Part shown: positions 40,354 to 49,685 of the stretch, piece after piece
Layout: every line of letters begins with the position of its first letter
How positions within the stretch are numbered: the first letter of the stretch is position 1
Assembly: GCA_046091665.1 (NCBI GenBank)
Contig: JBJTCD010000024.1
Location: forward strand, 1 to 64,000
Length of the DNA: 64,000 bases
Source: CAIUPE01 sp046091665
GTDB lineage: Bacteria; Pseudomonadota; Alphaproteobacteria; Rhizobiales; Beijerinckiaceae
Reading direction: 5' to 3'
Notes under the pieces: generated by a model
The model's database searches: none
What the model was told of the DNA's origin: nothing
Seen by the model: only the letters and a program-made list of their open reading frames with translations
Translations under genes and position numbers: made by a program

Positions 40354-41277
40354 ATGGCTGCGATTACCGCCGCGATGGTCAAGGAACTGCGCGAAACTTC
40401 AGGCGCGGGCATGATGGATTGTAAAGCCGCATTGGAAGCCAATGACGGCAATATCGAAGCGGCTGTCGATTGGCTGCGTAAAAAGGGTCTCTCGAAAGCC
40501 GCCAAAAAATCAGGTCGTGTTGCGGCCGAAGGTTTGATCGGTTTGAAAGTCGACGGCAAGAAAGGCGTTCTCGTGGAAGTGAATTCCGAGACCGACTTCG
40601 TTGCGCGTAATGATGCGTTCCAAGCGCTTGTTCGTTCAATTGCGACGGTTGCGCATAGTGCGGGTAGCGATGTTGAAAAAATATCTGCTGCGGCTCATCC
40701 TGCAGGTGGCACAGTTGCTGAAGCCATTCAGAACGCGATTGCCACAATCGGTGAAAACATGACCTTGCGTCGTGCCGCTGATGTGACTGTCTCTGAAGGT
40801 GTCGTGGGTGCTTATCTTCACACATCGATTGCCGATGGTCTTGGTAAAATCGGCGTCCTCGTTGGTTTGAAGTCTTCAGGCAAAGCCGATGAGCTCTCCG
40901 CTCTTGGCCGTCAAATCGCGATGCATGTGGCGGCCACCAATCCGCTCGCGCTTGATGCATCAGGCCTTGATCCGGCTACAGTTGCTCGTGAGAAGGCCGT
41001 TCTTGCTGACAAGAATGCCGGCAAGCCAGCCAATGTTCTCGAAAAGATCATCGAGAGCGGTTTGAAGACTTATTACAAAGAAGTCTGCTTGCTCGAACAG
41101 GCCTATATTCACGATCCCTCGAAGACGGTTGGTCAAGCCGTCAAGGAAGCCGCCGGCAAAGTCGGCGCGCCGGTAGAATTGACCGCTTTTGTGCGTTATG
41201 CGCTGGGCGAAGGGATCGAGAAACAGGAAAGCGATTTCGCCGCCGAAGTGGCGGCAGCCTCCGGTGTAAAAGCCTGA
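40354..41277 (+). CDS. tsf: Elongation factor Ts
   Basis: 307 residues. The N-terminal UBA-like domain (AMVKELRETSGAGMMDCKAA) and the signature EVNSETDFVARNDAFQALV are present, followed by the two core subdomains. It catalyses GDP release from EF-Tu. AAAGGA precedes the ATG. It lies downstream of rpsB, as in most bacteria, and ends shortly before a strong terminator. Confidence 0.96.
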   Translation: MAAITAAMVKELRETSGAGMMDCKAALEANDGNIEAAVDWLRKKGLSKAAKKSGRVAAEGLIGLKVDGKKGVLVEVNSETDFVARNDAFQALVRSIATVAHSAGSDVEKISAAAHPAGGTVAEAIQNAIATIGENMTLRRAADVTVSEGVVGAYLHTSIADGLGKIGVLVGLKSSGKADELSALGRQIAMHVAATNPLALDASGLDPATVAREKAVLADKNAGKPANVLEKIIESGLKTYYKEVCLLEQAYIHDPSKTVGQAVKEAAGKVGAPVELTAFVRYALGEGIEKQESDFAAEVAAASGVKA

Positions 41278-41293
41278 GGAAATCAAAGATAAG

Positions 41294-41319
41294 AGCGGCG
41301 CTTCGGCGCCGCTTTTTTT
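41294..41319 (+). terminator. Rho-independent terminator after tsf
   Basis: AGCGGCGC (41294-41301) and GCGCCGCT (41306-41313) form an eight-pair stem with a TTCG tetraloop, followed by a run of T to 41319. It ends the rpsB-tsf unit 17 bases after the tsf stop. Confidence 0.92.
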
Positions 41320-41350
41320 ATGATGGCCAAGAGAATCGGGAGTGCAGCTC

Positions 41351-42064
41351 ATGGCGAAGATTAAACGGGTCCTCGTGAAATTGTCTGGCGAGGCTTTGAT
41401 TGCCTCGGATGGGTATTGGCTCAATCCCGCAACGCTCTCCCGTCTTGCTGCCGACCTCGCCGCGGCCTCGCACTCCGGTTACGAGATCGCGGTTGTGATC
41501 GGGGGCGGTAACATCATTCGCGGCGCGAAAGTGGGTGCTGCCGGTTGGATCGACCGCGCCACCGCTGACTCGATGGGGATGCTCGCGACGATCATGAATT
41601 CGATTGCGCTTGAAGGCGCGATTGAAGCGCAAGGCGCTTCTGCGCGTACGCTCTCCGCCGTCGCGGTTCCAACAATTTGCGAGACTTATGCGAGACAGCT
41701 CGCATCGCATCTCATTTCAAAGAAGCGGATTGTTGTGCTTGCAGGCGGCACGGGCAGTCCTTTCTTTACTACCGATACGGCTGCGGTGCTTCGTGCCGTT
41801 GAATTGAAATGCGACGCAGTTTTGAAAGCGACCCAAGTCGATGGCGTTTATACCGCCGATCCGAACAAAGACCCGACCGCCACGCGGTTTGATACACTCA
41901 CCCATGATGAAGCGATTGCGCGTGATTTGAAAATTATGGACACGGCGGCTTTTGCGCTCGCGCGCGAAAACCGCTTAAACATTCTTGTCGGCTCCGCCCA
42001 TAGGGAAGGGGCGATTACGGCAATCCTGCGCGGGGAGGCAAAATCGACGCTCGTTACCCCGTGA
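41351..42064 (+). CDS. pyrH: UMP kinase
   Basis: 237 residues, amino-acid-kinase fold. VLVKLSGEAL (7-16), VIGGGNIIRG, DRATADSMGMLATIMNSIAL and AGGTGSPFFTTDTAA are family motifs. It phosphorylates UMP to UDP and is hexameric and GTP-regulated in bacteria. The ATG at 41351 is chosen over a GTG three codons earlier, because GGGAGTGCAG is better spaced and the product starts as in homologues. Confidence 0.95.
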   Translation: MAKIKRVLVKLSGEALIASDGYWLNPATLSRLAADLAAASHSGYEIAVVIGGGNIIRGAKVGAAGWIDRATADSMGMLATIMNSIALEGAIEAQGASARTLSAVAVPTICETYARQLASHLISKKRIVVLAGGTGSPFFTTDTAAVLRAVELKCDAVLKATQVDGVYTADPNKDPTATRFDTLTHDEAIARDLKIMDTAAFALARENRLNILVGSAHREGAITAILRGEAKSTLVTP

Positions 42065-42138
42065 GCGATCTCCCGTCTTGAATGAGTGCCCGTGAGGGCG
42101 TATGCCGCACGTTATCCAGAAATACGGAAACCGGTTCC

Positions 42139-42699
42139 ATGAGTGCCACTTTCGATATCAATGACATCAAGCGCCGCATGCAGGCGTCGATCGCATCTTA
42201 TAAGCACGATCTCGGCGGGTTACGCACGGGACGCGCCTCCGCGAGCCTTCTCGATCCCATTCAAGTTGAAGCCTATGGATCGCTAATGCCGCTCAATCAG
42301 GTGGCAACGGTTACGGTTCCCGAGCCTCGAATGTTGTCGGTTCAGGTGTGGGACAAGAGCATGGCGCTTGCGGTTGATAAGGCGATCCGTGAATCGAGCC
42401 TCGGTCTTAACCCGCAGACCGAAGGGCAGGTTATCCGGATCCGCATTCCCGAGCTCAATGAGCAACGCCGTAAGGAAATGGTCAAAGTCGCCCATAAATA
42501 TGCGGAAGAAGCGCGCGTCGCGGTTCGCCATATTCGACGTGACGGCCTCGATATTTTGAAAAAGCTCGAAAAAGATGGCAAGCTCAGCGAAGATGATGCG
42601 GTGCGGCAGTCGGAGCAAGTTCAAAAGGCCACTGATCAATCGGTGAGCGAAATTGATCAAATTCTTGCGGCCAAAGAAAAGGAAATTATGCAGGTTTAA
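42139..42699 (+). CDS. frr: Ribosome recycling factor
   Basis: 186 residues, the normal length. LRTGRASASLLDPIQVEAYG (about 28-47), the hinge and PELNEQRRKEMVKVAHKYAE are family hallmarks. It splits the post-termination ribosome with EF-G. The ATG at 42139 gives the conserved start; an upstream in-frame ATG at 42082 would add 19 unrelated residues. It lies 74 bases after pyrH. Confidence 0.95.
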   Translation: MSATFDINDIKRRMQASIASYKHDLGGLRTGRASASLLDPIQVEAYGSLMPLNQVATVTVPEPRMLSVQVWDKSMALAVDKAIRESSLGLNPQTEGQVIRIRIPELNEQRRKEMVKVAHKYAEEARVAVRHIRRDGLDILKKLEKDGKLSEDDAVRQSEQVQKATDQSVSEIDQILAAKEKEIMQV

Positions 42700-42723
42700 A
42701 AGGGCCGATCCTGAATTGGCCAC

Positions 42724-42750
42724 AATGTCTGAGAAAGACATTTATTTCTT
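42724..42750 (+). terminator. Weak terminator-like hairpin after frr
   Basis: AATGTCT (42724-42730) pairs with AGACATT (42736-42742), loop GAGAA, and is followed by TATTTCTT. The stem is AT-rich, so termination would be partial. It lies between frr and uppS, which otherwise form one direction of transcription. Confidence 0.4.
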
Positions 42751-42774
42751 ATCAAGGCGGTTTCGCGGTTATTC

Positions 42775-43515
42775 ATGACAAGTTTGGTCCCTGATCTTAT
42801 TCCCAAACATGTGGCCATCATCATGGATGGCAATGGTCGTTGGGCCTCGCAACGTGGGTTGCCGCGCTTTGAAGGGCATCGCCGTGGGGTCGAGGCGCTT
42901 CGCCGGACTATTCGCGCAGCGGAAGAACTCGGTATCCGTTATCTTACCGTCTACAGTTTTTCGTCCGAGAACTGGAAGCGCCCAGCAGCTGAGGTGAGCG
43001 ATCTCATGGGATTGTTGCGAAGGTTTATTCGCAATGATCTTGCCGAGCTGCACGCACGCAATATCCGCATTCGTGTGATTGGTGTGAAAGAAGGTCTAGC
43101 GCCGGACATCGTTGCACTGCTTGATGAGTCAGAACATCTCACGCGCATGAATACGGGTTTAACTTTTGTTGTCGCGTTCAATTATGGCGCACGACGCGAG
43201 ATCACCGATGCGGCGCGGTTGATTGCAGAAGCGGTCAAAGCGGGGCAGCTTGATCCTCAATCTATAGATGAAAAACTTTTTGCATCTTATTTAACTACTG
43301 ATGGAATTCCTGACCCCGAACTTGTTATTCGGACATCAGGAGAGCAACGTCTTTCGAATTTCCTTTTGTGGCAGGCTTCCTACTCCGAGTTTGTTTTCAC
43401 ATCCGGCCATTGGCCGGATTTTGGACGTGAGGCTCTTGTCGAGGCGTTGCTTCATTATCAATCGCGGGATCGGCGCTTTGGCGGTCTGAGTTCTGCCATA
43501 GGCGGTGTTCGGTGA
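42775..43515 (+). CDS. uppS: Isoprenyl transferase (undecaprenyl diphosphate synthase)
   Basis: 246 residues, cis-prenyltransferase. HVAIIMDGNGRWASQRGLPR (11-30) has the catalytic Asp, FSSENWKRP the substrate-binding Ser/Asn/Trp, and ELVIRTSGEQRLSNFLLWQ the C-terminal signature. It makes the C55 lipid carrier for peptidoglycan and O-antigen, which the WecA-like enzyme earlier in the window would use. The TGA overlaps the GTG start of cdsA. Confidence 0.94.
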   Translation: MTSLVPDLIPKHVAIIMDGNGRWASQRGLPRFEGHRRGVEALRRTIRAAEELGIRYLTVYSFSSENWKRPAAEVSDLMGLLRRFIRNDLAELHARNIRIRVIGVKEGLAPDIVALLDESEHLTRMNTGLTFVVAFNYGARREITDAARLIAEAVKAGQLDPQSIDEKLFASYLTTDGIPDPELVIRTSGEQRLSNFLLWQASYSEFVFTSGHWPDFGREALVEALLHYQSRDRRFGGLSSAIGGVR

Positions 43516-44381
43516 GTGAGCCGGGCCCGGAGGCTCGACCAGAAGGCGTGGTGAAGCCTCAGCGTGGGGCATCTGAACTTGCCGCTCGCGTGATCTCTTC
43601 CTTAGCTTTGGCAGGATTGGCGCTGACCAGTGCTTGGTATGGCGGGATCATATTGATCGTCGTCTGGTCCGTCGCTGCGATTACCGTTTTGCGAGAATGG
43701 TTTGGGTTGATCGGTGTTCCGCGCAATGCGCTGACGGCTTTTTGGATTTTCGGTTCTGCGAGCCTCATTCTTTCGGCACTCTCCGATCAACTCTTCGGGT
43801 TTGAATCCTATTCCATGATCATTCCCGCCGCTGTTGGAGCCGTTTTACTTGGTTTTTTTGCGCGATTTCGGGGCGTGTCCGCGGTCTGGACGTCTGTTGG
43901 GCCGCTTTATGCGGCCGTTGTTGTGCTTGCCCCTCTCTGGCTTCGTGAACGCGAGCCCGATGGTTTAGTGGCCTTACTCTGGCTCTTCCTAGTGGTGTGG
44001 ATCTCGGACATTGGCGCGTTTTTTACCGGTCGTCGAATTGGTGGCCCAAAATTATGGCCTGCGGTCAGCCCGAAAAAGACATGGTCGGGACTTCTCGGCG
44101 GCCTCTTCTTTGGTACCCTTTTGGCGTCAGGTTTTGTTCTCCTCGACCGAATGGTGGTTGGTCCCGTTTTCGTTGGCGGCGCAGCGCTGTTCGCACTCAC
44201 GCTTTCGACATCGCTTGTGTCCGAGCTCGGCGATCTCTTCGAGTCGGCGATGAAACGTCATTTTGGCGCAAAGGATTCGGGCCAGATCATCCCGGGTCAT
44301 GGGGGCCTGATGGATCGGCTCGATTCTTTCGTTTCAGCCGGGCTTTTTGCGGTGATAATGCTTGATCTCTTTGGTTTTTGA
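43512..44381 (+). CDS. cdsA: Phosphatidate cytidylyltransferase
   Basis: 289 residues with about seven membrane helices. The C-terminal signature SELGDLFESAMKRHFGAKD, then IPGHGGLMDRLDS, is complete. It makes CDP-diacylglycerol from phosphatidic acid and CTP at the inner membrane. The start is GTG at 43512, overlapping uppS. In most Hyphomicrobiales dxr follows here; in this genome rseP follows instead, after 112 bases without a gene. Confidence 0.93.
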   Translation: MSEPGPEARPEGVVKPQRGASELAARVISSLALAGLALTSAWYGGIILIVVWSVAAITVLREWFGLIGVPRNALTAFWIFGSASLILSALSDQLFGFESYSMIIPAAVGAVLLGFFARFRGVSAVWTSVGPLYAAVVVLAPLWLREREPDGLVALLWLFLVVWISDIGAFFTGRRIGGPKLWPAVSPKKTWSGLLGGLFFGTLLASGFVLLDRMVVGPVFVGGAALFALTLSTSLVSELGDLFESAMKRHFGAKDSGQIIPGHGGLMDRLDSFVSAGLFAVIMLDLFGF

Positions 44382-44493
44382 TTGGTTTTCTCTGTTTCAA
44401 GATTGTCCTTGCCGCATCTTCGCCTTATTGATCGCGCACCTCCGGGCTTCTGTTTAAAACCGTTTCGCCCCCCATCGATTTCAAGGACGAAAG

Positions 44494-45633
44494 ATGCCCC
44501 TCTCCGAAGTGCCCTTTATGATCGGAGGCGGATTTCTGGCTTATGTCATTCCGTTCTTGTTTGTTTTGACATTGGTCGTTTTCTTTCACGAGCTTGGTCA
44601 TTTCCTCGTCGGCCGTTGGTGCGGGGTGAAAGTTGAAGCCTTTTCAATCGGCTTCGGACCGGAAATCCTAGGGTGGACGGACCGAACCGGCACGCGTTGG
44701 CGGATCGCGCTTTTGCCGCTTGGCGGTTATGTCCGGTTCTTGGGGGATGCGAATGCGGCGAGCGCGCCTGATCACGAAACGGTGGCCGCAATGCCGGTTT
44801 CCGAAAGGGCCTTGAGTTTCCCGGCTCAACCAGTGTGGAAGCGGTTCTTGATCGTGTTGGCCGGACCGGTTGCCAGTCTTCTCTTGGCGGTCGTAATCTT
44901 TGCCGGAAGTGCCTATTTCTCGGGCCGTTACATCTTACTTCCGAAAATCGCCTCGGTTGCGCCAGGAAGCGCTGCGGAAGAGGCTGGTTTTCAAACTGGC
45001 GACCTCGTTCTGTCGGTTGATTTCGAAAAAATTGAAAGCTTCACCGATTTACAGCGGATCGTTTCGATCAGGCCCGGCGAGACTCTCACGATAGTGATCG
45101 ATCGCGCTGGATCGCAACTCGAACTCAAAGCTGTTCCCCGTCTTCAGGAGCGCGACTCTTTTGTGGGCAAGAAACGGGTAGGTGTGCTCGGGCTGACTGC
45201 GACAAGGGATGGAACGACGCTCATATTCAAAGACGAGACTTTGATAGGTGCGGTCCAATTCGGACTGAGCGAGACGGTGAATGTGGTCTCCGGAAGCCTC
45301 ACTTATCTCAAAAACATCGTGATCGGTCGTGCGCCGCCGGATCAATTGTCCGGCCCCGTTGGCATTGCGCGGATGTCTGGCGAAGCAGCAAAACTCGGCT
45401 TTATGGCGCTGATCGGCATGGCGGGGCTGATTTCGGCCTCGATCGGATTTTTAAACCTCCTGCCTATTCCGTTGCTCGATGGCGGGCATCTGGTTCTTTA
45501 TGTGATCGAAGCGCTGCGGGGGCGTCCGTTGGAAGCCCGTACTGTTGAAACGGCTTTCCGGATCGGACTTGCCTTTATCGTAGCATTGACTTTGTTCACT
45601 TTGTTCTTGGATCTTGGACCGTTAGTCCATTGA
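44494..45633 (+). CDS. rseP: Site-2 protease RseP
   Basis: 379 residues, membrane zinc protease. H32-E33-L34-G35-H36 in the first membrane helix is the active site; the second zinc ligand is D329 in NLLPIPLLDGGH. One PDZ domain is recognisable at about 140-215 (VAPGSAAEEAGFQTGDLVLS). It cleaves anti-sigma factors and remnant signal peptides within the membrane. The ATG at 44494 is preceded by AAGGACGAAAG. Confidence 0.93.
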   Translation: MPLSEVPFMIGGGFLAYVIPFLFVLTLVVFFHELGHFLVGRWCGVKVEAFSIGFGPEILGWTDRTGTRWRIALLPLGGYVRFLGDANAASAPDHETVAAMPVSERALSFPAQPVWKRFLIVLAGPVASLLLAVVIFAGSAYFSGRYILLPKIASVAPGSAAEEAGFQTGDLVLSVDFEKIESFTDLQRIVSIRPGETLTIVIDRAGSQLELKAVPRLQERDSFVGKKRVGVLGLTATRDGTTLIFKDETLIGAVQFGLSETVNVVSGSLTYLKNIVIGRAPPDQLSGPVGIARMSGEAAKLGFMALIGMAGLISASIGFLNLLPIPLLDGGHLVLYVIEALRGRPLEARTVETAFRIGLAFIVALTLFTLFLDLGPLVH

Positions 45634-45799
45634 TAACGTTAACCTTTGACTAAGCCTATCGGGAAAATTAGGCGGATGTTGGGGGTAAAATCATGGTCGG
45701 TCTGTTTGCAGTTGCGAGCAAACCGTCTAAAAGGAAGAAGACGGATCAGGATCATGCCTGGGCATGGTCGGGGTCTTTTTTGACTGGGATTGGACCAGA

Positions 45800-48079
45800 A
45801 TGAGACTGATTAACGCGATGATCTCTAAGTTTCGTTCGTTTGGCCGCCAGGCGGTGATTATCGGCTTGCTTTCGATGGCCGGACTTGCCGTCGCTCACGC
45901 CGAAACCGTCGTTGTTGAAGGCAATGTCCGCGTCGATAAGACGACGATCCAGTCCTATGTCTCTGGCCAGCCTCTCGATGCGGCCAAAAAAGATTTAATG
46001 GCGACGGGCCTTTTCCAAAGTGTTGAGATTGTCAAAAAAGGCGATCAGATCATCGTCACTGTTAAAGAGAATAACATCATCAATCGCGTCGCTTTTGAAG
46101 GCACTAAGCGGTTGAAGAGCGAGATGTTTGAAGGCGAATTGCAGTTGAAGCCGCGCGGTGCGTTCAGCCAAGCCGCGCTTGATGCTGATGTGGTTCGCAT
46201 CAAGGAAATTTATGCGCGTATCGGTCGTTCGAATGTTGAGATCACACCGCGGATTGTTCCGCTTGAGAATGGCAAGATCGATGTTGTCTTTAAGGTTGAT
46301 GAAGGTTCGAAAACCGGCGTGAAATCGATTGATTTCGTCGGTAATAATTCGTTCTCGGCCGGTCGCTTGCGTGATGAAATGCAAACAACGCAAAGCAATT
46401 TCTTGTCATGGATCAAGACAACAGACGTTTATGATCCGGATCGTTTGGCTGCCGATGCTGAATTGGTCAGGCGTTTTTATCTGCGCAACGGCTATGCCGA
46501 TATGCGCGTGCTCGATACAAAAGTCGATTTTGACCAAGCTGCTGGCGGTTATCGCGTTGTGATTTCGATCGACGAGGGTAAGCAATATAAAGTAGGCGAG
46601 ATCTCGCTCGAGTCAAAGATTGCACAGATTGACTCGGCGACTTTGCGTTCACGTGTTCAATTGAACAAAGGCGATGTTTACAATGCTGACCTTGTCGAAA
46701 AATCAATCCTCGGCATCACAACCGAAGTGGCGTCGCGTGGTTATGCCTTTTCGCAAGTGAGGCCGCGCGGTGATCGTGACGCTGCGAGCGGGACGATTGC
46801 CTTGTCTTTCGTTGTTGAAGAAGGCCCGCGTGTCTATATCGAACGCATCAATGTTCGTGGGAATACCCGCACACGTGATTATGTCATTCGTCGCGAGTTC
46901 GATATCGGCGAAGGCGATGCGTATAATAAAGTGATTATTGATCGCACCGAGCGTCGTTTGAAGAATTTGGGTTTCTTCAAATCGGTTCGTATTTCGAATG
47001 AGCCGGGTTCAACGCCTGATCGTGTAATCATCAATGTTGACGTTGAAGATCAATCAACGGGCCAATTCTCGGTTGGTGGTGGTTATTCGACAACGGAAGG
47101 AATCTTGGCGGAAGTTGGCATTCAGGAATCAAACCTTCAAGGCCGCGGTCAATATGCGCGGTTGCGTGGATCGACGGGTCAATGGACCAAGGGCGTGGAG
47201 TTGAATTTCACGGAGCCCTATTTCTTGGAACGTCGCTTGCAAGGTGGTTTCGATCTTTACTCCAAGGAAAGCGATAATAGTCGTTTCGCCTATTATTCGA
47301 ATATGAAGACCGGTGCGACGCTCAGACTTGGTCTTCCTTTGACCGAAGAATTCACCGTGGTTGGTCGTTATTCACTTTACAATAACCGCATCACCGTCAC
47401 TGACTCAACCAACGCTTCAACAGCAATTAAAGCCTCAGAGGGCCAAAATCTGACCTCGGCGATTGGTTATACGCTCGAGTATAATACGCTCGATAATACC
47501 ATTAATCCTCGCAATGGTGCGCTTTCGAATTTGAAGCAGGATATTGCCGGTTTGGGCGGTGACTCTCGCTATCTCAAGACCACAACCGATGTGAAATTTT
47601 ATCGTGAGTTGAACGATACATTCGTTGGCATGATCCGTGGCCAGGCGGGCTATATTTATGGCACTGATTTGCGCGTAATCGATAATTTCTTCCTTGGGCC
47701 CGATCTCATACGCGGTTTCGCACTCTCTGGTATTGGTCCGCGCGATGGAACAGCGACTGATCCCTCCCGCAATTCTTTAGGCGGAACGACCTATGTGGGG
47801 TCATCGGCTGAAGTGACGTTCCCGCTTTTCGGATTGCCGCGTGAAGCGGGTATTAAAGGCGCTGTTTTCGCTGATGCGGGCACAGTCTTTGGTTATTCAT
47901 CATCGACGAGCATTTCCAGTATCGTTGGTAATGACCAGTCTGTTCGTACCTCTTTAGGCACGGGGCTTCTCTGGTCGTCGCCCATCGGTCCGATCCGTCT
48001 GGATTTCGCTGTGCCGATAACAAAGAACGATTACGATCAAGTGCAGAATTTCCGCTTCACTGCGGGTTCGGTGTTCTAA
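45800..48079 (+). CDS. bamA: Outer membrane protein assembly factor BamA
   Basis: About 759 residues. A signal peptide ends near AVAHAE (about residue 35 from this start), five POTRA domains follow (VVVEGNVRVDKTTIQSY, FVGNNSFSAGRLRDEMQ, INVRGNTRTRDYVIRREF and others), and the C-terminal barrel ends FTAGSVF with the final aromatic. It contains the VRGF-type motif as LIRGFALSGIGPRD. It inserts barrel proteins into the outer membrane. ATG 45800 or 45818 are both more plausible than the first in-frame ATG at 45764, which would put an acidic, non-signal stretch in front. The stretch 45634-45799 before it holds a GTTTGC/GCAAAC hairpin and probably the promoter. Confidence 0.94.
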   Translation: MRLINAMISKFRSFGRQAVIIGLLSMAGLAVAHAETVVVEGNVRVDKTTIQSYVSGQPLDAAKKDLMATGLFQSVEIVKKGDQIIVTVKENNIINRVAFEGTKRLKSEMFEGELQLKPRGAFSQAALDADVVRIKEIYARIGRSNVEITPRIVPLENGKIDVVFKVDEGSKTGVKSIDFVGNNSFSAGRLRDEMQTTQSNFLSWIKTTDVYDPDRLAADAELVRRFYLRNGYADMRVLDTKVDFDQAAGGYRVVISIDEGKQYKVGEISLESKIAQIDSATLRSRVQLNKGDVYNADLVEKSILGITTEVASRGYAFSQVRPRGDRDAASGTIALSFVVEEGPRVYIERINVRGNTRTRDYVIRREFDIGEGDAYNKVIIDRTERRLKNLGFFKSVRISNEPGSTPDRVIINVDVEDQSTGQFSVGGGYSTTEGILAEVGIQESNLQGRGQYARLRGSTGQWTKGVELNFTEPYFLERRLQGGFDLYSKESDNSRFAYYSNMKTGATLRLGLPLTEEFTVVGRYSLYNNRITVTDSTNASTAIKASEGQNLTSAIGYTLEYNTLDNTINPRNGALSNLKQDIAGLGGDSRYLKTTTDVKFYRELNDTFVGMIRGQAGYIYGTDLRVIDNFFLGPDLIRGFALSGIGPRDGTATDPSRNSLGGTTYVGSSAEVTFPLFGLPREAGIKGAVFADAGTVFGYSSSTSISSIVGNDQSVRTSLGTGLLWSSPIGPIRLDFAVPITKNDYDQVQNFRFTAGSVF

Positions 48080-48129
48080 TCTCGCGTGAGCGTTGGTCGC
48101 CAGTTCTGCAGGGCTGAATAAGGTCTGAC

Positions 48130-49191
48130 GTGCCAGAGTTTTTTCGCTCATCTCCTCAAAGCGTCGCGGATCTCGCGGCGCTTCTTTCTTTGGACCTCGA
48201 TGGGGGGGTCGATCCCAAGCGTGTGATGACGGGCGTTGCCGCGCTTGATCGCGCTGGTCCTTACGATGTCGTATTTCTTGAAAACACGCTGTACAAAGAG
48301 GCTCTCGCGAATACCAAAGCGGGCGTGGCTTTGGTTGCCGCTCCGTTCGCTTCTTATGTTCCGCAAGGCACGATTGCCCTGATCGTTCCGCATGCCCATG
48401 CCGCTTTCGCTATGGTTGCCATGGCGCTTTATCCAACAGCGGCGCATCCTGGTTTGGTCTTTGGTCAGAGCGGCATTTCAGCGGGTGCTTCGGTCCATCC
48501 TGAGGTTCGTCTTGAGACAAATGTCGCGCTTGATCCCGGTGTTGTCATTGGTCCCGGTGCGGAAGTGGGAAGTGGAACAACGATCGCTGCGAATTCGGTG
48601 ATTGGTCCGCATGTGCGTATCGGGCGCAATTGTCATATCGGTTCGAATGTTACAATTCTTGCGGCTTTCATCGGCAATGATGTGATTATCCATTCGGGCA
48701 CATCAATTGGTCAGGACGGTTTCGGTTTCGCGATCGGTCGGACAGGTCATACGAAAGTGCCGCAGATTGGGCGTGTAATCATCCAGGACCGTGTGGAGCT
48801 TGGCGCCAATGTAACTATTGATCGTGGTGGTGTTCGTGACACGATTATTGGTGAGGGTTCAAAACTCGATAATGCGGTGCATATCGCACATAATGTCGTG
48901 ATGGGTCGGCACTGCCTGATTGCCGGACAAGTCGGCATGGCCGGCAGCAGTGAGATTGGTGACTTCGTTGTGATGGGTGGTCAGGTGGGCATCACCGGTC
49001 ATGCGAAGATTGGTTCGGGAACACAAATAGCGGGCGGTAGCGCTGTGATTTCTGATCTTCAGGCGGGATCGAAAGTGGGCGGATATCCGGCGCGGCCGAT
49101 TAAAACATGGTTTCGTGAAGTTGCGGCGATGGCTCGCCTGGCTCGTCAGACACGAGGTGGGCAGAAATCCGACCCGTCTGAGAGTGAATGA
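48130..49191 (+). CDS. lpxD: UDP-3-O-acylglucosamine N-acyltransferase
   Basis: 353 residues. N-terminal uridine-binding domain, then a left-handed beta helix of hexapeptide repeats from about 115 (VRLETNVALDPGVVIGPGAE) to 310, with the catalytic His in NAVHIAHNVVMGRHCLIAGQ. It adds the second acyl chain in lipid A synthesis. The start is GTG at 48130 with AAGG upstream. It is the first of the lpxD-fabZ-lpxA-lpxI-lpxB block. Confidence 0.95.
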   Translation: MPEFFRSSPQSVADLAALLSLDLDGGVDPKRVMTGVAALDRAGPYDVVFLENTLYKEALANTKAGVALVAAPFASYVPQGTIALIVPHAHAAFAMVAMALYPTAAHPGLVFGQSGISAGASVHPEVRLETNVALDPGVVIGPGAEVGSGTTIAANSVIGPHVRIGRNCHIGSNVTILAAFIGNDVIIHSGTSIGQDGFGFAIGRTGHTKVPQIGRVIIQDRVELGANVTIDRGGVRDTIIGEGSKLDNAVHIAHNVVMGRHCLIAGQVGMAGSSEIGDFVVMGGQVGITGHAKIGSGTQIAGGSAVISDLQAGSKVGGYPARPIKTWFREVAAMARLARQTRGGQKSDPSESE

Positions 49192-49218
49192 GTTTCGAAG
49201 ATTTTAGGAGCAGGCGAC

Positions 49219-49677
49219 ATGACAGATGAAGCAAAGAAAGAATTGGGAACGGCGGATATTTTACGCATTCTCGAATTGTTGCCGCATCGTTACCCCTTCC
49301 TCCTTGTTGATAAGATCATTGAAATGAAGGGTGATGAATCTTGTATCGGCATCAAGAATGTCACGTTCAATGAGCCACAGTTTAACGGTCATTTTCCGGG
49401 CCGTCCCGTGATGCCGGGCGTCATGCTGATTGAAGGCATGGCGCAAACAGCGGGCGCGCTTTGTGTGGCTTCAAAAGGCGATAAGGCTCCGAAGATCGTT
49501 TATTTTATGACGATTGATAATGCGAAATTTAGAAAGCCGGTAGGGCCTGGCGATGTCGTCGAATATCATCTCACGAAAATGAAGCAGCGCGCGAATATGT
49601 GGTGGTTTAGAGGCGAGGCCAAAGTGGCAGGTCAGATCGCTTGTGAAGCCGAAATCAGCGCGATGCTTGTGAGCTGA
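49219..49677 (+). CDS. fabZ: 3-hydroxyacyl-ACP dehydratase FabZ
   Basis: 152 residues, hot-dog fold. ELLPHRYPFLLVDKI (19-33) and the active site H58 and E72 in GHFPGRPVMPGVMLIEGMAQ are present. It dehydrates beta-hydroxyacyl-ACP in fatty acid synthesis and competes with LpxA for hydroxyacyl chains, hence the shared operon. AGGAG is well placed before the ATG. Confidence 0.95.
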   Translation: MTDEAKKELGTADILRILELLPHRYPFLLVDKIIEMKGDESCIGIKNVTFNEPQFNGHFPGRPVMPGVMLIEGMAQTAGALCVASKGDKAPKIVYFMTIDNAKFRKPVGPGDVVEYHLTKMKQRANMWWFRGEAKVAGQIACEAEISAMLVS

Positions 49678-49685
49678 GGGTGATG

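Noticed and set aside
44382..44636. 84-codon plus-strand frame between cdsA and rseP as a replacement gene
   Set aside because: It overlaps the certain rseP start by more than 140 bases in another frame and has no ribosome site or family likeness.
45764..45799. Earlier start codon of bamA
   Set aside because: It would add an acidic, aromatic stretch in front of the signal peptide.
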